Below are positions 8,628 to 17,511 of a stretch of 64,000 nt of DNA, one piece after another. Made by a program: the position numbers and the translations under genes. This DNA comes from Pseudomonadota bacterium. GTDB taxonomy: Bacteria > Pseudomonadota > Gammaproteobacteria > Burkholderiales > Burkholderiaceae_C. The number at the start of each line of letters is the position of its first letter. Positions within the stretch are counted from its first letter, which is position 1. Location of the stretch: NCBI GenBank assembly GCA_023387335.1, contig JAEWIF010000044.1:7617-71616 (forward strand), in the 5' to 3' direction. Under the pieces are notes generated by a model, which saw only the letters and a program-made list of their open reading frames with translations, was not told the origin of the DNA and made no database searches.

Positions 8628-10013
8628 ATGACACAACCCTCCCGCGCTTCCAACGCATCAGGACAAGGCTTTTCCTACAGCCGCGCCACTTTCGAGCAAC
8701 TCGTCGATACGGCGCTGGCCCATGCGAAGAAGCTGGGCGCTACCGACGCCGCGGCCGAGGCTTCGGAAGGCTGCGGCCTCTCGGTCTCCGTCCGCAAGGG
8801 CGAGCTCGAGAACGTCGAGCGCAACCGCGACAAGTCGCTGGGCGTGACGGTCTACATCGGCCAGCGCCGCGGCAACGCCAGCACCTCCGATTTCTCCGAA
8901 GCCGCCATCGCGCAGACCGTGCAGGCGGCCTACGACATCGCGCGCTTCACCGCCGAGGACCCGGTGGCGGGGCTGCCCGACGCGGCCGACATCGCGGGGG
9001 CCGCCGAGCAGCCCGACCTGGACCTGTTCCATCCCTGGAGCATCGACAGCGAGGAGGCCGCGCGCCTGGCGCTGCAATGCGAGGCCGCGGCCTTCGCCAC
9101 CGACAAGCGCATCACCAACAGCGAAGGCGCCGGCGTCTCGGCGCAGCAAAGCCATTTCTTCAGCGCCCACACGCGCGGTTTCCGCGGCGGCTACGCCAGC
9201 TCGCGCCATTCGGTCTCGGTGGCGCCGATCGCGGGCAAGGGCGACGACATGCAGCGCGACGCCTGGTATTCGTCGATGCGCGCGCCGGGCGAGCTGGCCG
9301 ATCCCGAGGCCATCGGCCGCTACGCCGCCGAGCGCGCGCTCGCCCGCCTGAAGTCGCGCAAGATCCGCACGCGCGAATGCCCGGTGCTGTTCGAATCGCC
9401 GCTGGCCGCGGGCCTGCTGGGTGCTTTCGTGCAGGCGGTGAGCGGCGGTTCGCTCTATCGCCGCAGCACGTTCCTGCTGGATTCGCTGGGCAAGACGGTG
9501 TTCGCGCCGCACATCGACGTGCTGGAGGACCCGCACCAGAAGCGCGGCAAGGGCAGCGCGCCGTTCGACGAGGAGGGCGTGCGCACCTCGGCCCGCAAGG
9601 TCGTGGACGCCGGCCGCGTCGAGGGCTACTTCCTGTCGAGCTACTCGGCCCGCAAGCTGAAGATGAAGACCACCGGCAACGCCGGCGGCTCGCACAACCT
9701 GTCGCTGGTGTCGCGCGACACGCGGCGCGAAGACGACCTGGTGGAGATGCTGCGCAAGCTGGGCACCGGCCTGTTCGTCATCGAGCTGATGGGTCAGGGC
9801 GTCAACTACGTCACCGGCGACTACTCGCGCGGCGCCAGCGGCTTCTGGGTGGAGAACGGCGAGATCGCCTACCCGGTCCAGGAGATCACCATCGCGGGCA
9901 ACCTCAAGGACATGTTCCAGGACATCGGCGCGGTGGGGTCGGACACCTACAACTACGGCGCGAAGACCGTGGGGTCGGTGCTGGTGAACCGGATGAAGGT
10001 GGCGGGGTCCTGA
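8628..10013 (+). CDS. pmbA: Metalloprotease TldE/PmbA
   Basis: A 461-residue TldE/PmbA homologue starting at the ATG at 8628; an upstream in-frame GTG would read through the promoter region (TATCAT near 8612). Recognisable blocks include KSLGVTVYIGQRRGNAST, the central CPVLFESPLAAGLLGAF and the C-terminal YSRGASGFWVENGEI. TldE pairs with TldD (not in the window) to process peptides such as microcins and CcdA; TldD carries the zinc site. It converges on yqeY, with 13 bases between the stops. Confidence 0.92.
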   Translation: MTQPSRASNASGQGFSYSRATFEQLVDTALAHAKKLGATDAAAEASEGCGLSVSVRKGELENVERNRDKSLGVTVYIGQRRGNASTSDFSEAAIAQTVQAAYDIARFTAEDPVAGLPDAADIAGAAEQPDLDLFHPWSIDSEEAARLALQCEAAAFATDKRITNSEGAGVSAQQSHFFSAHTRGFRGGYASSRHSVSVAPIAGKGDDMQRDAWYSSMRAPGELADPEAIGRYAAERALARLKSRKIRTRECPVLFESPLAAGLLGAFVQAVSGGSLYRRSTFLLDSLGKTVFAPHIDVLEDPHQKRGKGSAPFDEEGVRTSARKVVDAGRVEGYFLSSYSARKLKMKTTGNAGGSHNLSLVSRDTRREDDLVEMLRKLGTGLFVIELMGQGVNYVTGDYSRGASGFWVENGEIAYPVQEITIAGNLKDMFQDIGAVGSDTYNYGAKTVGSVLVNRMKVAGS

Positions 10014-10026
10014 ACCCCGCGGCGGC

Positions 10027-10473
10027 TCAGCCCGCCAGCGCGGCTTTCACCGCCGCCGACACCTGCCCCATCTCGGCCTTGCCCGCCAGGCGCTGCTTGG
10101 CGGCGCCCATCACCTTGCCCATGTCGCCCGGGCCCTTGGCGCCCAGCTCGGCCACGATGGCCCTGATCTCGGCGGCGACCTCGTCGGCCGACAGGCGGGC
10201 GGGCAGGTAGGCCTGCAGCACCTGGGTCTCCGCCGCTTCCTTGTCGGCCAGGTCCTGGCGCCCGGCCTTCTCGAAGGCGTCGATGCTGTCCTTGCGCTGC
10301 TTGATGAGCTTGTCGACGATGGCGACCACGGCCGCGTCGTCCAGCTCCACGCGCTCGTCCACTTCCTTCTGCTTCATCGCCGCCTGCAGCAGGCGGATGG
10401 TGCCCAGGCGCTCGGTGTCCTTGGCGCGCATGGCGGCCTTCATGTCCTCGGTGATCTGGTCCTTCAGGCTCAT
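10027..10473 (-). CDS. yqeY: GatB/YqeY-domain protein
   Basis: A 148-residue protein made of one YqeY domain: it starts MSLKDQITEDMKAAMRAKD, has LGTIRLLQAAMKQKEVDER and ends in the GPGDMGKVMGAAKQRLAGKAEMG helix typical of the GatB tail. In GatB this domain contacts tRNA; the role of free-standing YqeY is unknown. It lies 30 bases downstream of the rpsU terminator, so it is probably expressed by read-through or from a weak promoter of its own. Confidence 0.9.
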   Translation of the reverse strand: MSLKDQITEDMKAAMRAKDTERLGTIRLLQAAMKQKEVDERVELDDAAVVAIVDKLIKQRKDSIDAFEKAGRQDLADKEAAETQVLQAYLPARLSADEVAAEIRAIVAELGAKGPGDMGKVMGAAKQRLAGKAEMGQVSAAVKAALAG

Positions 10474-10503
10474 GTCGTGTCCTCTTGTCGGGTGTCGGGG
10501 ATG

Positions 10504-10539
10504 AAAAAAGCCTGCCGCGAGCGTCCCCGGGGCAGGCTT
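10504..10539 (-). terminator. Intrinsic terminator after rpsU
   Basis: On the minus strand, AAGCCTGCC pairs with GGCAGGCTT (9 bp, 14-base loop) and the stem runs into six T residues. It lies 34 bases past the rpsU stop and before yqeY. Confidence 0.85.
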
Positions 10540-10572
10540 GGATGGCGGCCGCTGGGCGGCGCCTCTCTCGTC

Positions 10573-10785
10573 TTAGTAGAGCTTCTTGGGCAGCTGCATG
10601 CTGCGCACGCGCTTGTAGTGGCGCTTCACGGCCGCGGCCTTCTTGCGCTTGCGCTCGGCGGTGGGCTTTTCGTAGAACTCGCGGGCGCGCAGTTCCGTCA
10701 GCAGGCCGAGCTTTTCGATGGTGCGCTTGAAGCGGCGCAGGGCCACGTCGAAGGGCTCGTTTTCCTTAACACGAATGGTCGTCAT
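10573..10785 (-). CDS. rpsU: 30S ribosomal protein S21
   Basis: The 70-residue product begins [21 protein letters not shown] and is rich in Lys/Arg, as S21 is. The start at 10785 is fixed by homology to the S21 N-terminus; an upstream in-frame start reads 5' UTR. S21 sits near the anti-Shine-Dalgarno region of the small subunit. The gene has its own promoter (10888-10915) and terminator (10504-10539). Confidence 0.96.
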
Positions 10786-10887
10786 GAATCCATGGATTTC
10801 AAAGGTGTCGCAAGAAGATCGGGCTTGCAACTGGGGGTCCCCGACTGAAGGTGATCAGGCCGTCGGGGTATGCCGGCAAAGCCCGCG

Positions 10888-10915
10888 ATTATAGCCACTT
10901 GCGGCCAACGGGCAA
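10888..10915 (-). promoter_or_regulatory. Sigma-70 promoter of rpsU
   Basis: On the minus strand, TTGCCC (10915-10910), a 16-base spacer and a perfect TATAAT (10893-10888) lie about 100 bases before the rpsU start. The leader between them contains a 7-bp hairpin, CCCCGAC/GTCGGGG, at 10839-10868. Confidence 0.75.
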
Positions 10916-10933
10916 CCGGGGTGCCCGGAAAGC

Positions 10934-12148
10934 TCAGCCGCGACCGGCCGCCAGCGCCTGCGCGCAGGCCCAGCCGCTGGACCAGGCCCACTGGAAGTTG
11001 TAGCCGCCGAGCCAGCCGGTCACGTCGACCACCTCGCCGATGAAGTACAGGCCGGGCTGGCGCGATTCCATGGTCTGGGACGACAGCTCGCGCGTGTCCA
11101 CGCCCCCGGCCGTCACCTCGGCCTTGCGATAGCCCTCGGTGCCGCTGGGCACCAGCTCCCAGCCGGCCAGCTGCTGGGCCAGCGCCGCCAGCGCCTTGTC
11201 GGAAGCCTCGTTGACCGGCCGCTGCCACGCCGGATCGCGCCGGGCCCAGGCGTCGGCCAGCCGGGACGGCACCCAGGCCGCGAGCTCGTTGGCGATCAGC
11301 TTGCGCGACCGCACCTTGGCCGCCGGCAACGCGACCGGCAGGTCGGCGCCGGGCGCCAGGTCGATGCGCAGCGCCGTGCCCGGCTGCCAGTAGCTGGAGA
11401 TCTGCAGCACGGCCGGGCCGGACAGCCCGCGGTGGGTGAACAGCAGGTCCTCGTCGAAAGCCATCGCCGACTTCTTCGCGCCGGTGGCGATGCGCACCGG
11501 CAGCGCCAGCCCGGCCAGTTCCGCGTAGGGCGTCCAGTCCTCGCCCTTGAAGGTCAGCGGCACCAGCGCCGGCCGCGGCTCGACCACGCGCAGGCCGAAC
11601 TGCCGGGCCACGCGGTAGCCGAAGTCGCTGGCGCCGATCTTGGGGATGGACAGGCCACCGGTCGCGATGACCACGCGCGGCGCGGCGACCGGCCCCCGGT
11701 CGGTGTCGAGCTCGTAGCCGTCCGCGCCGTGCCGCACGCCCGACACCCGGCAGGGCTGCCAATGCGTGACGCCGCCCGCGCCGCACTCGGCCTGCAGCAT
11801 CCGGATGAAGTCCTCCGAGCTGCGATCGCCGAACAGCTGGCCCTTGTGCTTCTCGTGGAAGGCGATGCCGTGCCGCTGCACCAGGGCGATGAAATCGGCG
11901 GCCGTGTAGCGCGACAGCGCGCTGCGGCAGAAATGCGGGTTGTCGCCGAGGAAGTGCTTCTGCGGCGCGCGCGGATCGAAATCCCGGTTGGTGAAGTTGC
12001 AGCGGCCGCCGCCGGAGATGCGCACCTTCTCGGCCACGCGCTCGCTGTGGTCGAGCAGCAGCACCTTCAGGCCGAGCTGGCCGGCCACGCCCGCGCAGAA
12101 CAGGCCGGCCGCGCCCGCGCCGATCACCACCGCATCGAACCGCTCCAC
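10934..12148 (-). CDS. NAD(P)/FAD-dependent oxidoreductase, HI0933/YhiN family
   Basis: The 404-residue flavoprotein starts with the dinucleotide-binding motif VVIGAGAAGLFCAG. The family signature RISGGGRCNFTN follows near residue 43, IATGGLSIPKIGASDFGY sits mid-protein, and the C-terminal FAD loop is YFIGEVVDVTGWLGGYNFQWAWSSG. This is the HI0933-like (aminoacetone oxidase-like) family, whose physiological substrate is unsettled. It is the last gene of the minus-strand run that begins at the nitrate permease, six bases after the DUF2784 gene, but nothing shows a role in nitrate use. Confidence 0.85.
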   Translation of the reverse strand: MERFDAVVIGAGAAGLFCAGVAGQLGLKVLLLDHSERVAEKVRISGGGRCNFTNRDFDPRAPQKHFLGDNPHFCRSALSRYTAADFIALVQRHGIAFHEKHKGQLFGDRSSEDFIRMLQAECGAGGVTHWQPCRVSGVRHGADGYELDTDRGPVAAPRVVIATGGLSIPKIGASDFGYRVARQFGLRVVEPRPALVPLTFKGEDWTPYAELAGLALPVRIATGAKKSAMAFDEDLLFTHRGLSGPAVLQISSYWQPGTALRIDLAPGADLPVALPAAKVRSRKLIANELAAWVPSRLADAWARRDPAWQRPVNEASDKALAALAQQLAGWELVPSGTEGYRKAEVTAGGVDTRELSSQTMESRQPGLYFIGEVVDVTGWLGGYNFQWAWSSGWACAQALAAGRG

Positions 12149-12154
12149 CGCGCG

Positions 12155-12565
12155 TCAGCCCCCGCGCAGCCGCGGGCCACGCCGCGGCGGAAAGAAGATC
12201 CAGGCCGCCGCGACCGCGAGGGCGAACGCCGTGTACGCCAGCGTGAACACCCAGCCCGGCGCTTCGTAGAACAGCAGCCACGAGGCCCAGTCCTCGACGA
12301 AGCCGGCCGCGTAGCCGTCCTCGCCGGCCTTCACGCGCAGCCAGCTCTCGAACGTGGTGAGCGGGCAGTCGGCGCCCAGCCATTGCTGGGCCACCACCCA
12401 GGCGATGGCGGCCAGGTGCGCGAGCCGGAAGGAGAGGCGGTTGACCCAGGTCCAGCGCAGCGCGTTGCCGGCCAGGATGAGCACGAGGCCGAAGACGACG
12501 AACAGCACCACGCCCAGGTGCAGCACCAGCACGGCGTCGGCGAGAGAGCTGTAGATGCTGGACAT
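12155..12565 (-). CDS. DUF2784 membrane protein
   Basis: A 136-residue protein starting MSSIYSSLADAVLVLHLGVV, with about four membrane segments. The DUF2784 core has an arginine/tryptophan loop after helix 2 (NALRWTWVNRL) and the conserved CPLTTFESWLR segment with a single cysteine. The ATG at 12565 removes a basic, low-complexity extension encoded by the frame upstream. The function of the family is unknown. It sits between cobA and the flavoprotein with short gaps. Confidence 0.8.
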   Translation of the reverse strand: MSSIYSSLADAVLVLHLGVVLFVVFGLVLILAGNALRWTWVNRLSFRLAHLAAIAWVVAQQWLGADCPLTTFESWLRVKAGEDGYAAGFVEDWASWLLFYEAPGWVFTLAYTAFALAVAAAWIFFPPRRGPRLRGG

Positions 12566-12599
12566 CGGAGGGGCGATTGTGCCCCGCCGCCGCGCACGG

Positions 12600-13376
12600 T
12601 CAGGCCGCGCGGGCCTGCAGCGGCTGCTCGTGGCGCACCGCCGCCACGCCGCGCACGACATCGCCGACCACGATGACGGCCGGGCTGCCCATCTGCTCGC
12701 GCGCGATGGTGGCGGCCAGGTCGCCGAGGGTGGTGACGGCTTCGCGCTGGTCCGGCAGCGTGGCGCGCTGCACGACCGCCGCGGGCGTGCCCGCCGGCAG
12801 GCCGGACAGCAGCTGGTCCTGGATCTGCTGCGCGCCGCTCACGCCCATGTAGATGACGAGGGTGAGGCGCGCCTGGTGCGCGGCCTCGGCCAGCGCGCGC
12901 CAGTCCGGCGCCTCGCCGCCGCGCTGCGCATGGCCGGTGACGAACACGACGCCCTGCGCGTAGTCGCGGTGGGTGAGGGGAACGCCGAGGCTGGTGACGG
13001 CCGCGAGGCCCGCGGTGATGCCGTTGACCACTTCGACGGCCACGCCGGCTTCGCGCAGGTGTTCTACCTCCTCGCCGCCGCGGCCGAAGATGAACGGGTC
13101 GCCGCCTTTCAGGCGGACCACGTTCTCGCCTTCGCGCGCGGCGATCACCATCAGCCGTTCGATGAAGGCCTGCGGCGTGCTCTTGCAGCCGCCGCGCTTG
13201 CCCACGTGCACGATGCGCGCGCCGGGGCGCGCGAGCGCGACGATGTCGGGGCTCACGAGGTCGTCCACCAGCACCACCGTCGCGGCGCGCAGCGCCTTCA
13301 CGGCCTTGACGGTGAGCAGCTCGGGATCGCCGGGACCGGCGCCGACCAGCGTGACCTTTCCTTGCGTGTCATTCAT
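12600..13376 (-). CDS. cobA: Uroporphyrinogen-III C-methyltransferase (SUMT)
   Basis: A 258-residue SUMT with both family signatures: VTLVGAGPGDPELLTVKAVKAL at the N-terminus and LKGGDPFIFGRGGEE near residue 92. It makes precorrin-2 from uroporphyrinogen III, the first step to siroheme, which NirB needs. I chose the ATG at 13376 because GGGAGAA precedes it; an ATG at 13397 overlaps the ybiB stop and is a possible alternative. The CysG oxidase/ferrochelatase half is absent, so siroheme must be completed by another enzyme. Confidence 0.93.
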   Translation of the reverse strand: MNDTQGKVTLVGAGPGDPELLTVKAVKALRAATVVLVDDLVSPDIVALARPGARIVHVGKRGGCKSTPQAFIERLMVIAAREGENVVRLKGGDPFIFGRGGEEVEHLREAGVAVEVVNGITAGLAAVTSLGVPLTHRDYAQGVVFVTGHAQRGGEAPDWRALAEAAHQARLTLVIYMGVSGAQQIQDQLLSGLPAGTPAAVVQRATLPDQREAVTTLGDLAATIAREQMGSPAVIVVGDVVRGVAAVRHEQPLQARAA

Positions 13377-13393
13377 GGCGTTGTTCTCCCTGA

Positions 13394-14296
13394 TCATGGC
13401 GAGGCCAGACGCAAGATGTGTTCCACCTGCAGCGAGATCGATTCGGGCAAAGGCTGGCGATCGTTCATCACGTCATGGATGTACGCGGCGGTGGCGTGCG
13501 CATCGACGCCCGAGGGCCAGCCGGGCAGGTCGGTGAGCGTGCCGCGGCGCTGCTCCTGCAGCACCACGCGCTTGCCGGCGACGAAGCCTTCCATCTGCGG
13601 CATGCGGCGCGCATCGGCCACCGCTTCGCCTTCGGTGCCGCGCAGCAGCAAGGCCGTCGAGCCCATGAGCTCGAACACCGCGCCCATCGACTGCGCGTAT
13701 TCCGGGTGCGTGTAGCTGCCCACCAGCACCGACGGTCCTTCGCACGGGTCCATCAGCTTCACCAGGCTGTGCGAGGAGTTGCGCAGGCCGACCACGCGGC
13801 GCACGTCGAGCAGGCGCTTGAGGCCCGGGTGCAGCAGCTCGGTCGGCGCGAACGCCGCCTCGCCCTTGCGCAGCGGCCGCAGCGTGTCCAGGACGGGGAT
13901 GCCGACCGCACCGAGCACCTCGGTGATGAACACCCGGGTGCTCTCGGTCGAGGTGCCGTGCACCAGCACGGAGAGGCCGCGCCGCGCGAGCAGCAATGCG
14001 AGCAGCGGCGTGAGCACCGGAAGGCGGCGTGCACCGTTGTAGCTGGGCAGCACGACCACGGTCGCTTCCGAGCGCGGCAGCAGGTTCAGCCGCGCGCGCG
14101 TGGCGTCGAGGAAGCCCGCCATCTCCTCGGGCGTCTCGCCCTTGATGCGCATGGCCAGGCAGAAGGCGCCGATCTCCAGGTCGGTGACGGTGCCGTCGAG
14201 CAGCTGGCCGAACAGGTCGGCGGCTTGCGCGCGGTCGAGCGGCCGCGCGCCTTGCTTGCCGCGGCCGATTTCCTTGATGTACTGGCTGATGCCCAC
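13394..14296 (-). CDS. ybiB: YbiB (TrpD2-type DNA-binding family)
   Basis: A 300-residue protein related to anthranilate phosphoribosyltransferase: the N-terminal helical domain has LDRAQAADLFGQLLDGTVTDLEIGAFCLAMRIKGET. In place of the catalytic glycine loop is the YbiB version LVHGTSTESTRVF. E. coli YbiB (TrpD2) binds nucleic acid rather than acting as an enzyme. It lies between the nitrate reductase and cobA, as in many Comamonadaceae nitrate clusters (recalled, not searched). Its role in nitrate use is unproven. Confidence 0.85.
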   Translation of the reverse strand: MGISQYIKEIGRGKQGARPLDRAQAADLFGQLLDGTVTDLEIGAFCLAMRIKGETPEEMAGFLDATRARLNLLPRSEATVVVLPSYNGARRLPVLTPLLALLLARRGLSVLVHGTSTESTRVFITEVLGAVGIPVLDTLRPLRKGEAAFAPTELLHPGLKRLLDVRRVVGLRNSSHSLVKLMDPCEGPSVLVGSYTHPEYAQSMGAVFELMGSTALLLRGTEGEAVADARRMPQMEGFVAGKRVVLQEQRRGTLTDLPGWPSGVDAHATAAYIHDVMNDRQPLPESISLQVEHILRLASP

Positions 14297-14350
14297 CGGG
14301 CGATTGTCCCAAAGCGCTTAGCACTCGCAGCTATAAGCCCAATGACGCGC

Positions 14351-17137
14351 TCAAGCCGCCTTGCGCATCGGCGGCGTGGCGCGCACCAGCCGCTTGAGCT
14401 CGGGGATGCACGAGCCGCAGTTGGTGCCGCAGCGCAGGCGCGACTGCAGCTGGCCCAGCCGCTCGCCTTCGTCGCCCATGCAGCCGGCCAGCTCGGCCAC
14501 GATGTCCGGCGCGGCCACGTTGAAGCAGGTGCACACCTGCTTGCCGCGCGAGGCCAGCGCGACCGGGGCCTTGGCACCCGGCGCCAGCAGCAGCCGGCCG
14601 TAGGCCTGGGCGGGACGCTCTTCCTGCAGCAGCGTGCGCAGCCAGGCTTCCGCGCGGGTGTCGCCGGCCAGCAGGAAGGCCTCGACCCGCGTGTCCTGGC
14701 CCTCGCGCGCGAGCCGCGCGGCGCGCCGCTGGCCGCGGCGGGCATCGGCGTAGCGCAGCACCTGCGGACCGGCGAGGCCGAACACGGCTTCGATGCGCGC
14801 CAGCATGTCGTCGGGCGGGGCGTCGTACGCGGCCGCGCGGAACAGCACGCCGCTGCGCTCGCGTCCGAACGGCACGCAGGTCGCGAAGGGAAAGGCCGCC
14901 ATCAGCTTGCGCAGCGAGTCGCGGGCGCGCAGGGCGCCGTCTTCCGGCAGCCAGCCCATCGCCAGCAGCGACCAGCCGAGCTCCGCCTTCACGATCTTCA
15001 CCGCCGCGTGCTTGAGCTCGGGCTGCTTGGACTGCGGGCAGAACGCCGAAGTGGTGATGGCGTTCACGCCGGCGAGGCGGTAGCCGGTGCTGGAGCAGCC
15101 GGAGAGGAACTCCTCGCCCCAGTGCATCGCCATGAACGCCTGGTTCAGGCCGATGTCCGTGCTCGCCTGCACCGGCACGACGATGGAGCCGCGCTTGGAC
15201 GTCAGGTGCACCAGGTCGCCTTCCTTCAGCTGGCGGCGCTCCATGTCCTGCGGGTGCAGTTGCACGGTCGGTTCGGCGACGTGGCCGAACAGGCGGGCCA
15301 GCGTGCCGGTGCGGCTCATGCCGTGCCACTGGTCGCGCAGGCGCCCGGTGGTGAGCGAGAAGGGATAGCGCGATTCGCGCGGTTCGGCCAGCGGCTTGTA
15401 CGCGTTGGCGACGAAGCGGGCCTTGCCGTCGGGCGTGGGAAAGACGCCGCCCTCGTAGAGGCGCGGCCGGCCTTGTGCCGCGCCGGCAGGGAAGGGCCAC
15501 TGCTGCGGCGACGCTTCGACCAGCGCGTAGCTCAGGCCGGTGATGTCGAGGTCGCGGCCGCGAGTGGACTCGCGGTGTTCCAGCCAGATGCTTTCCGGCG
15601 TCTCGTAGGGAAACAAGGTGCCGCCACCCCCCGGCATGCGCCGCTCCAGCCGCCGCGCGAAATCCACGCCGATCGCCCAGTCGTGCCGGGCCTCTCCCGG
15701 CGCCGGCACCGCCGGCCGCACGCGAGTGATCCGCCGCTCGCTGTTGGTAACCGTGCCGTCCTTTTCGCCCCAGGTCGTCGCCGGCAGCAGCAGGTCGGCC
15801 CAGTCGCAGGTGGCCGTGGTCGCGAAGGCTTCCTGCACGACCACGAACTCGGCCCGCTCCAGCGCGCGCCGCACCGTCGACTGGTCCGGCATCGACTGCG
15901 CCGGATTCGTGCAGGCGATCCACAGCGCCTTGATCTCGCCGTCGGCCGCGGCCTGGAACATCTCGACCGCCGTCTTGCCCGGCTTCTCCGGCACGGAGGG
16001 CACGCCCCACAGCGCCGCCACTTCGGCGCGGTGCTGGGGGTTCGACAGATCGCGGTGCGCCGACAGCAGGTTGGCCAGTCCGCCCACCTCGCGCCCGCCC
16101 ATCGCATTCGGCTGCCCGGTGAGCGAGAACGGCCCCGCGCCCGGACGGCCGATCTGCGCCGTCGCCAGGTGCAGGTTGATCAGCGCGGTGTTCTTGGCCG
16201 TGCCGCTGCTCGACTGGTTCAGTCCCTGGCAGTACAGGCTGAGCGTCGCGGGCGAAGTCGCGAACCACTTCGCGGCGGTGAACAGGTCCTCCTTGCGCAG
16301 GCCGCAGACTTCGGCGACCACCTCCGGCGTGCATTCGCGCACCAGCGACTTGAGGGCGTCGAAGCCGGTGGTGTGCCGGGCGATCCACTCGGCATTCGTC
16401 CAGCCTTCCCACAGCATGATGTGCAGCAGGCCGTTGAACAGCATCACGTCGGTGCCGGGCTGCAGCGGCAGCACCAGGTCGGCCAGCTCGCAGGTGTCGG
16501 TGCGGCGCGGGTCGCAGACGATGATCTTCATGCCGGGCCGGCGCGCCTTCGCTTCCTCGATGCGGCGGAACAGCACGGGATGCGCCCAGGCCGCGTTGCT
16601 GCCGGCGATGAACAGGCAGTCGGCGTGGTTGACGTCGTCGTAGCAGGCCGGCGGCGCGTCGGCGCCCAGCGTGGCCTTGTAGCCGGCCACCGCGCTGCTC
16701 ATGCACAGGCGCGAGTTGGTGTCGATGTTGTTGGTGGCGATCAGGCCCTTGGCCAGCTTGTTGAAGACGTAGTAGTCCTCGGTGAGCAGCTGGCCGGAGA
16801 CGTAGAAGCCGACGGCGTCGGGGCCGTGCTCGCGGACCACGCGCGCGAAGGTGTCGGCGGCGAAGTCGAGCGCAGCGTCCCAGGTAACGGGGTGCGGCTC
16901 CTGGCCGCGCTGCGCCCGCCGCATCGGCTGCAGCAGGCGCGCCTGCCGCGCGATCGCCGGCGCGGCCGTGTAGTGCAGGGTCGAGCCCTTGGTGCACAGC
17001 CGGCCGAGGTTGGCGGGGTGCGCCGGGTCGCCGCGCACGCCCACGACCTCGGCGCCGCGCGATTCGATGATCACGCCGCAGCCGACGCCGCAGTAGGGAC
17101 AGGTGGAACGCGTTTCCTGGACCGTCATCCCCGTCAT
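14351..17137 (-). CDS. nasA: Assimilatory nitrate reductase, catalytic subunit
   Basis: A 928-residue molybdopterin oxidoreductase. Cys13, Cys16, Cys20 and Cys48 bind the N-terminal [4Fe-4S] cluster, and Cys145 (NSRLCMSSAV) is the expected molybdenum ligand. The C-terminal ~75 residues form a BFD-like [2Fe-2S] domain (CTCFNV near 857, CGTNCGSC near 908), as in Klebsiella NasA. The cytoplasmic enzyme reduces nitrate to nitrite with bis-MGD. The ATG overlaps the nirD stop (ATGA); an ATG at 17128 is the alternative. No NasC-type electron-transfer subunit is encoded nearby. Confidence 0.95.
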   Translation of the reverse strand: MTGMTVQETRSTCPYCGVGCGVIIESRGAEVVGVRGDPAHPANLGRLCTKGSTLHYTAAPAIARQARLLQPMRRAQRGQEPHPVTWDAALDFAADTFARVVREHGPDAVGFYVSGQLLTEDYYVFNKLAKGLIATNNIDTNSRLCMSSAVAGYKATLGADAPPACYDDVNHADCLFIAGSNAAWAHPVLFRRIEEAKARRPGMKIIVCDPRRTDTCELADLVLPLQPGTDVMLFNGLLHIMLWEGWTNAEWIARHTTGFDALKSLVRECTPEVVAEVCGLRKEDLFTAAKWFATSPATLSLYCQGLNQSSSGTAKNTALINLHLATAQIGRPGAGPFSLTGQPNAMGGREVGGLANLLSAHRDLSNPQHRAEVAALWGVPSVPEKPGKTAVEMFQAAADGEIKALWIACTNPAQSMPDQSTVRRALERAEFVVVQEAFATTATCDWADLLLPATTWGEKDGTVTNSERRITRVRPAVPAPGEARHDWAIGVDFARRLERRMPGGGGTLFPYETPESIWLEHRESTRGRDLDITGLSYALVEASPQQWPFPAGAAQGRPRLYEGGVFPTPDGKARFVANAYKPLAEPRESRYPFSLTTGRLRDQWHGMSRTGTLARLFGHVAEPTVQLHPQDMERRQLKEGDLVHLTSKRGSIVVPVQASTDIGLNQAFMAMHWGEEFLSGCSSTGYRLAGVNAITTSAFCPQSKQPELKHAAVKIVKAELGWSLLAMGWLPEDGALRARDSLRKLMAAFPFATCVPFGRERSGVLFRAAAYDAPPDDMLARIEAVFGLAGPQVLRYADARRGQRRAARLAREGQDTRVEAFLLAGDTRAEAWLRTLLQEERPAQAYGRLLLAPGAKAPVALASRGKQVCTCFNVAAPDIVAELAGCMGDEGERLGQLQSRLRCGTNCGSCIPELKRLVRATPPMRKAA

Positions 17138-17511
17138 TCCCCGCAGGGACCGGCGCGCGGCGGCTGCACGTCCAGCGCCAGCGTGGCCAGCTCCACCGGG
17201 TCGAGCAGCACGTGTCCGCCCTCGACGCGGCAGGAGAACCGCTGCGTGCAGCCTTCGTCCGGCGCCTTCGCGCAGCCGTCGTCCAGACCGATCGTCCAGT
17301 TGTGCAGCGGGCAGGCCACGCTGGTGCCGAACACGATGCCCTGCGACAGCGGGCCGCCCTTGTGCGGGCAGCGGTCGAGCAGGGCGAAGACCTGGTCCTG
17401 GTCGCTGCGGAACACCGCCACGTCCATGCCGCGCGGACGCGCCACGCGGCGCGAGCCCAGCACCGGGATGTCTTCCACCCGGCAGATCACCTTCCAGTCG
17501 TTCATCTTCAT
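17134..17511 (-). CDS. nirD: Nitrite reductase small subunit NirD
   Basis: A 125-residue Rieske-type protein that assembles with NirB. It keeps both halves of the [2Fe-2S] ligand set, CPHKGGPL and CPLHNW, which many enterobacterial NirD proteins have lost. The ATG overlaps the nirB stop by four bases, and its own stop overlaps the nasA start in the same way, so NirB, NirD and NasA should be made in step. Confidence 0.94.
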   Translation of the reverse strand: MKMNDWKVICRVEDIPVLGSRRVARPRGMDVAVFRSDQDQVFALLDRCPHKGGPLSQGIVFGTSVACPLHNWTIGLDDGCAKAPDEGCTQRFSCRVEGGHVLLDPVELATLALDVQPPRAGPCGE

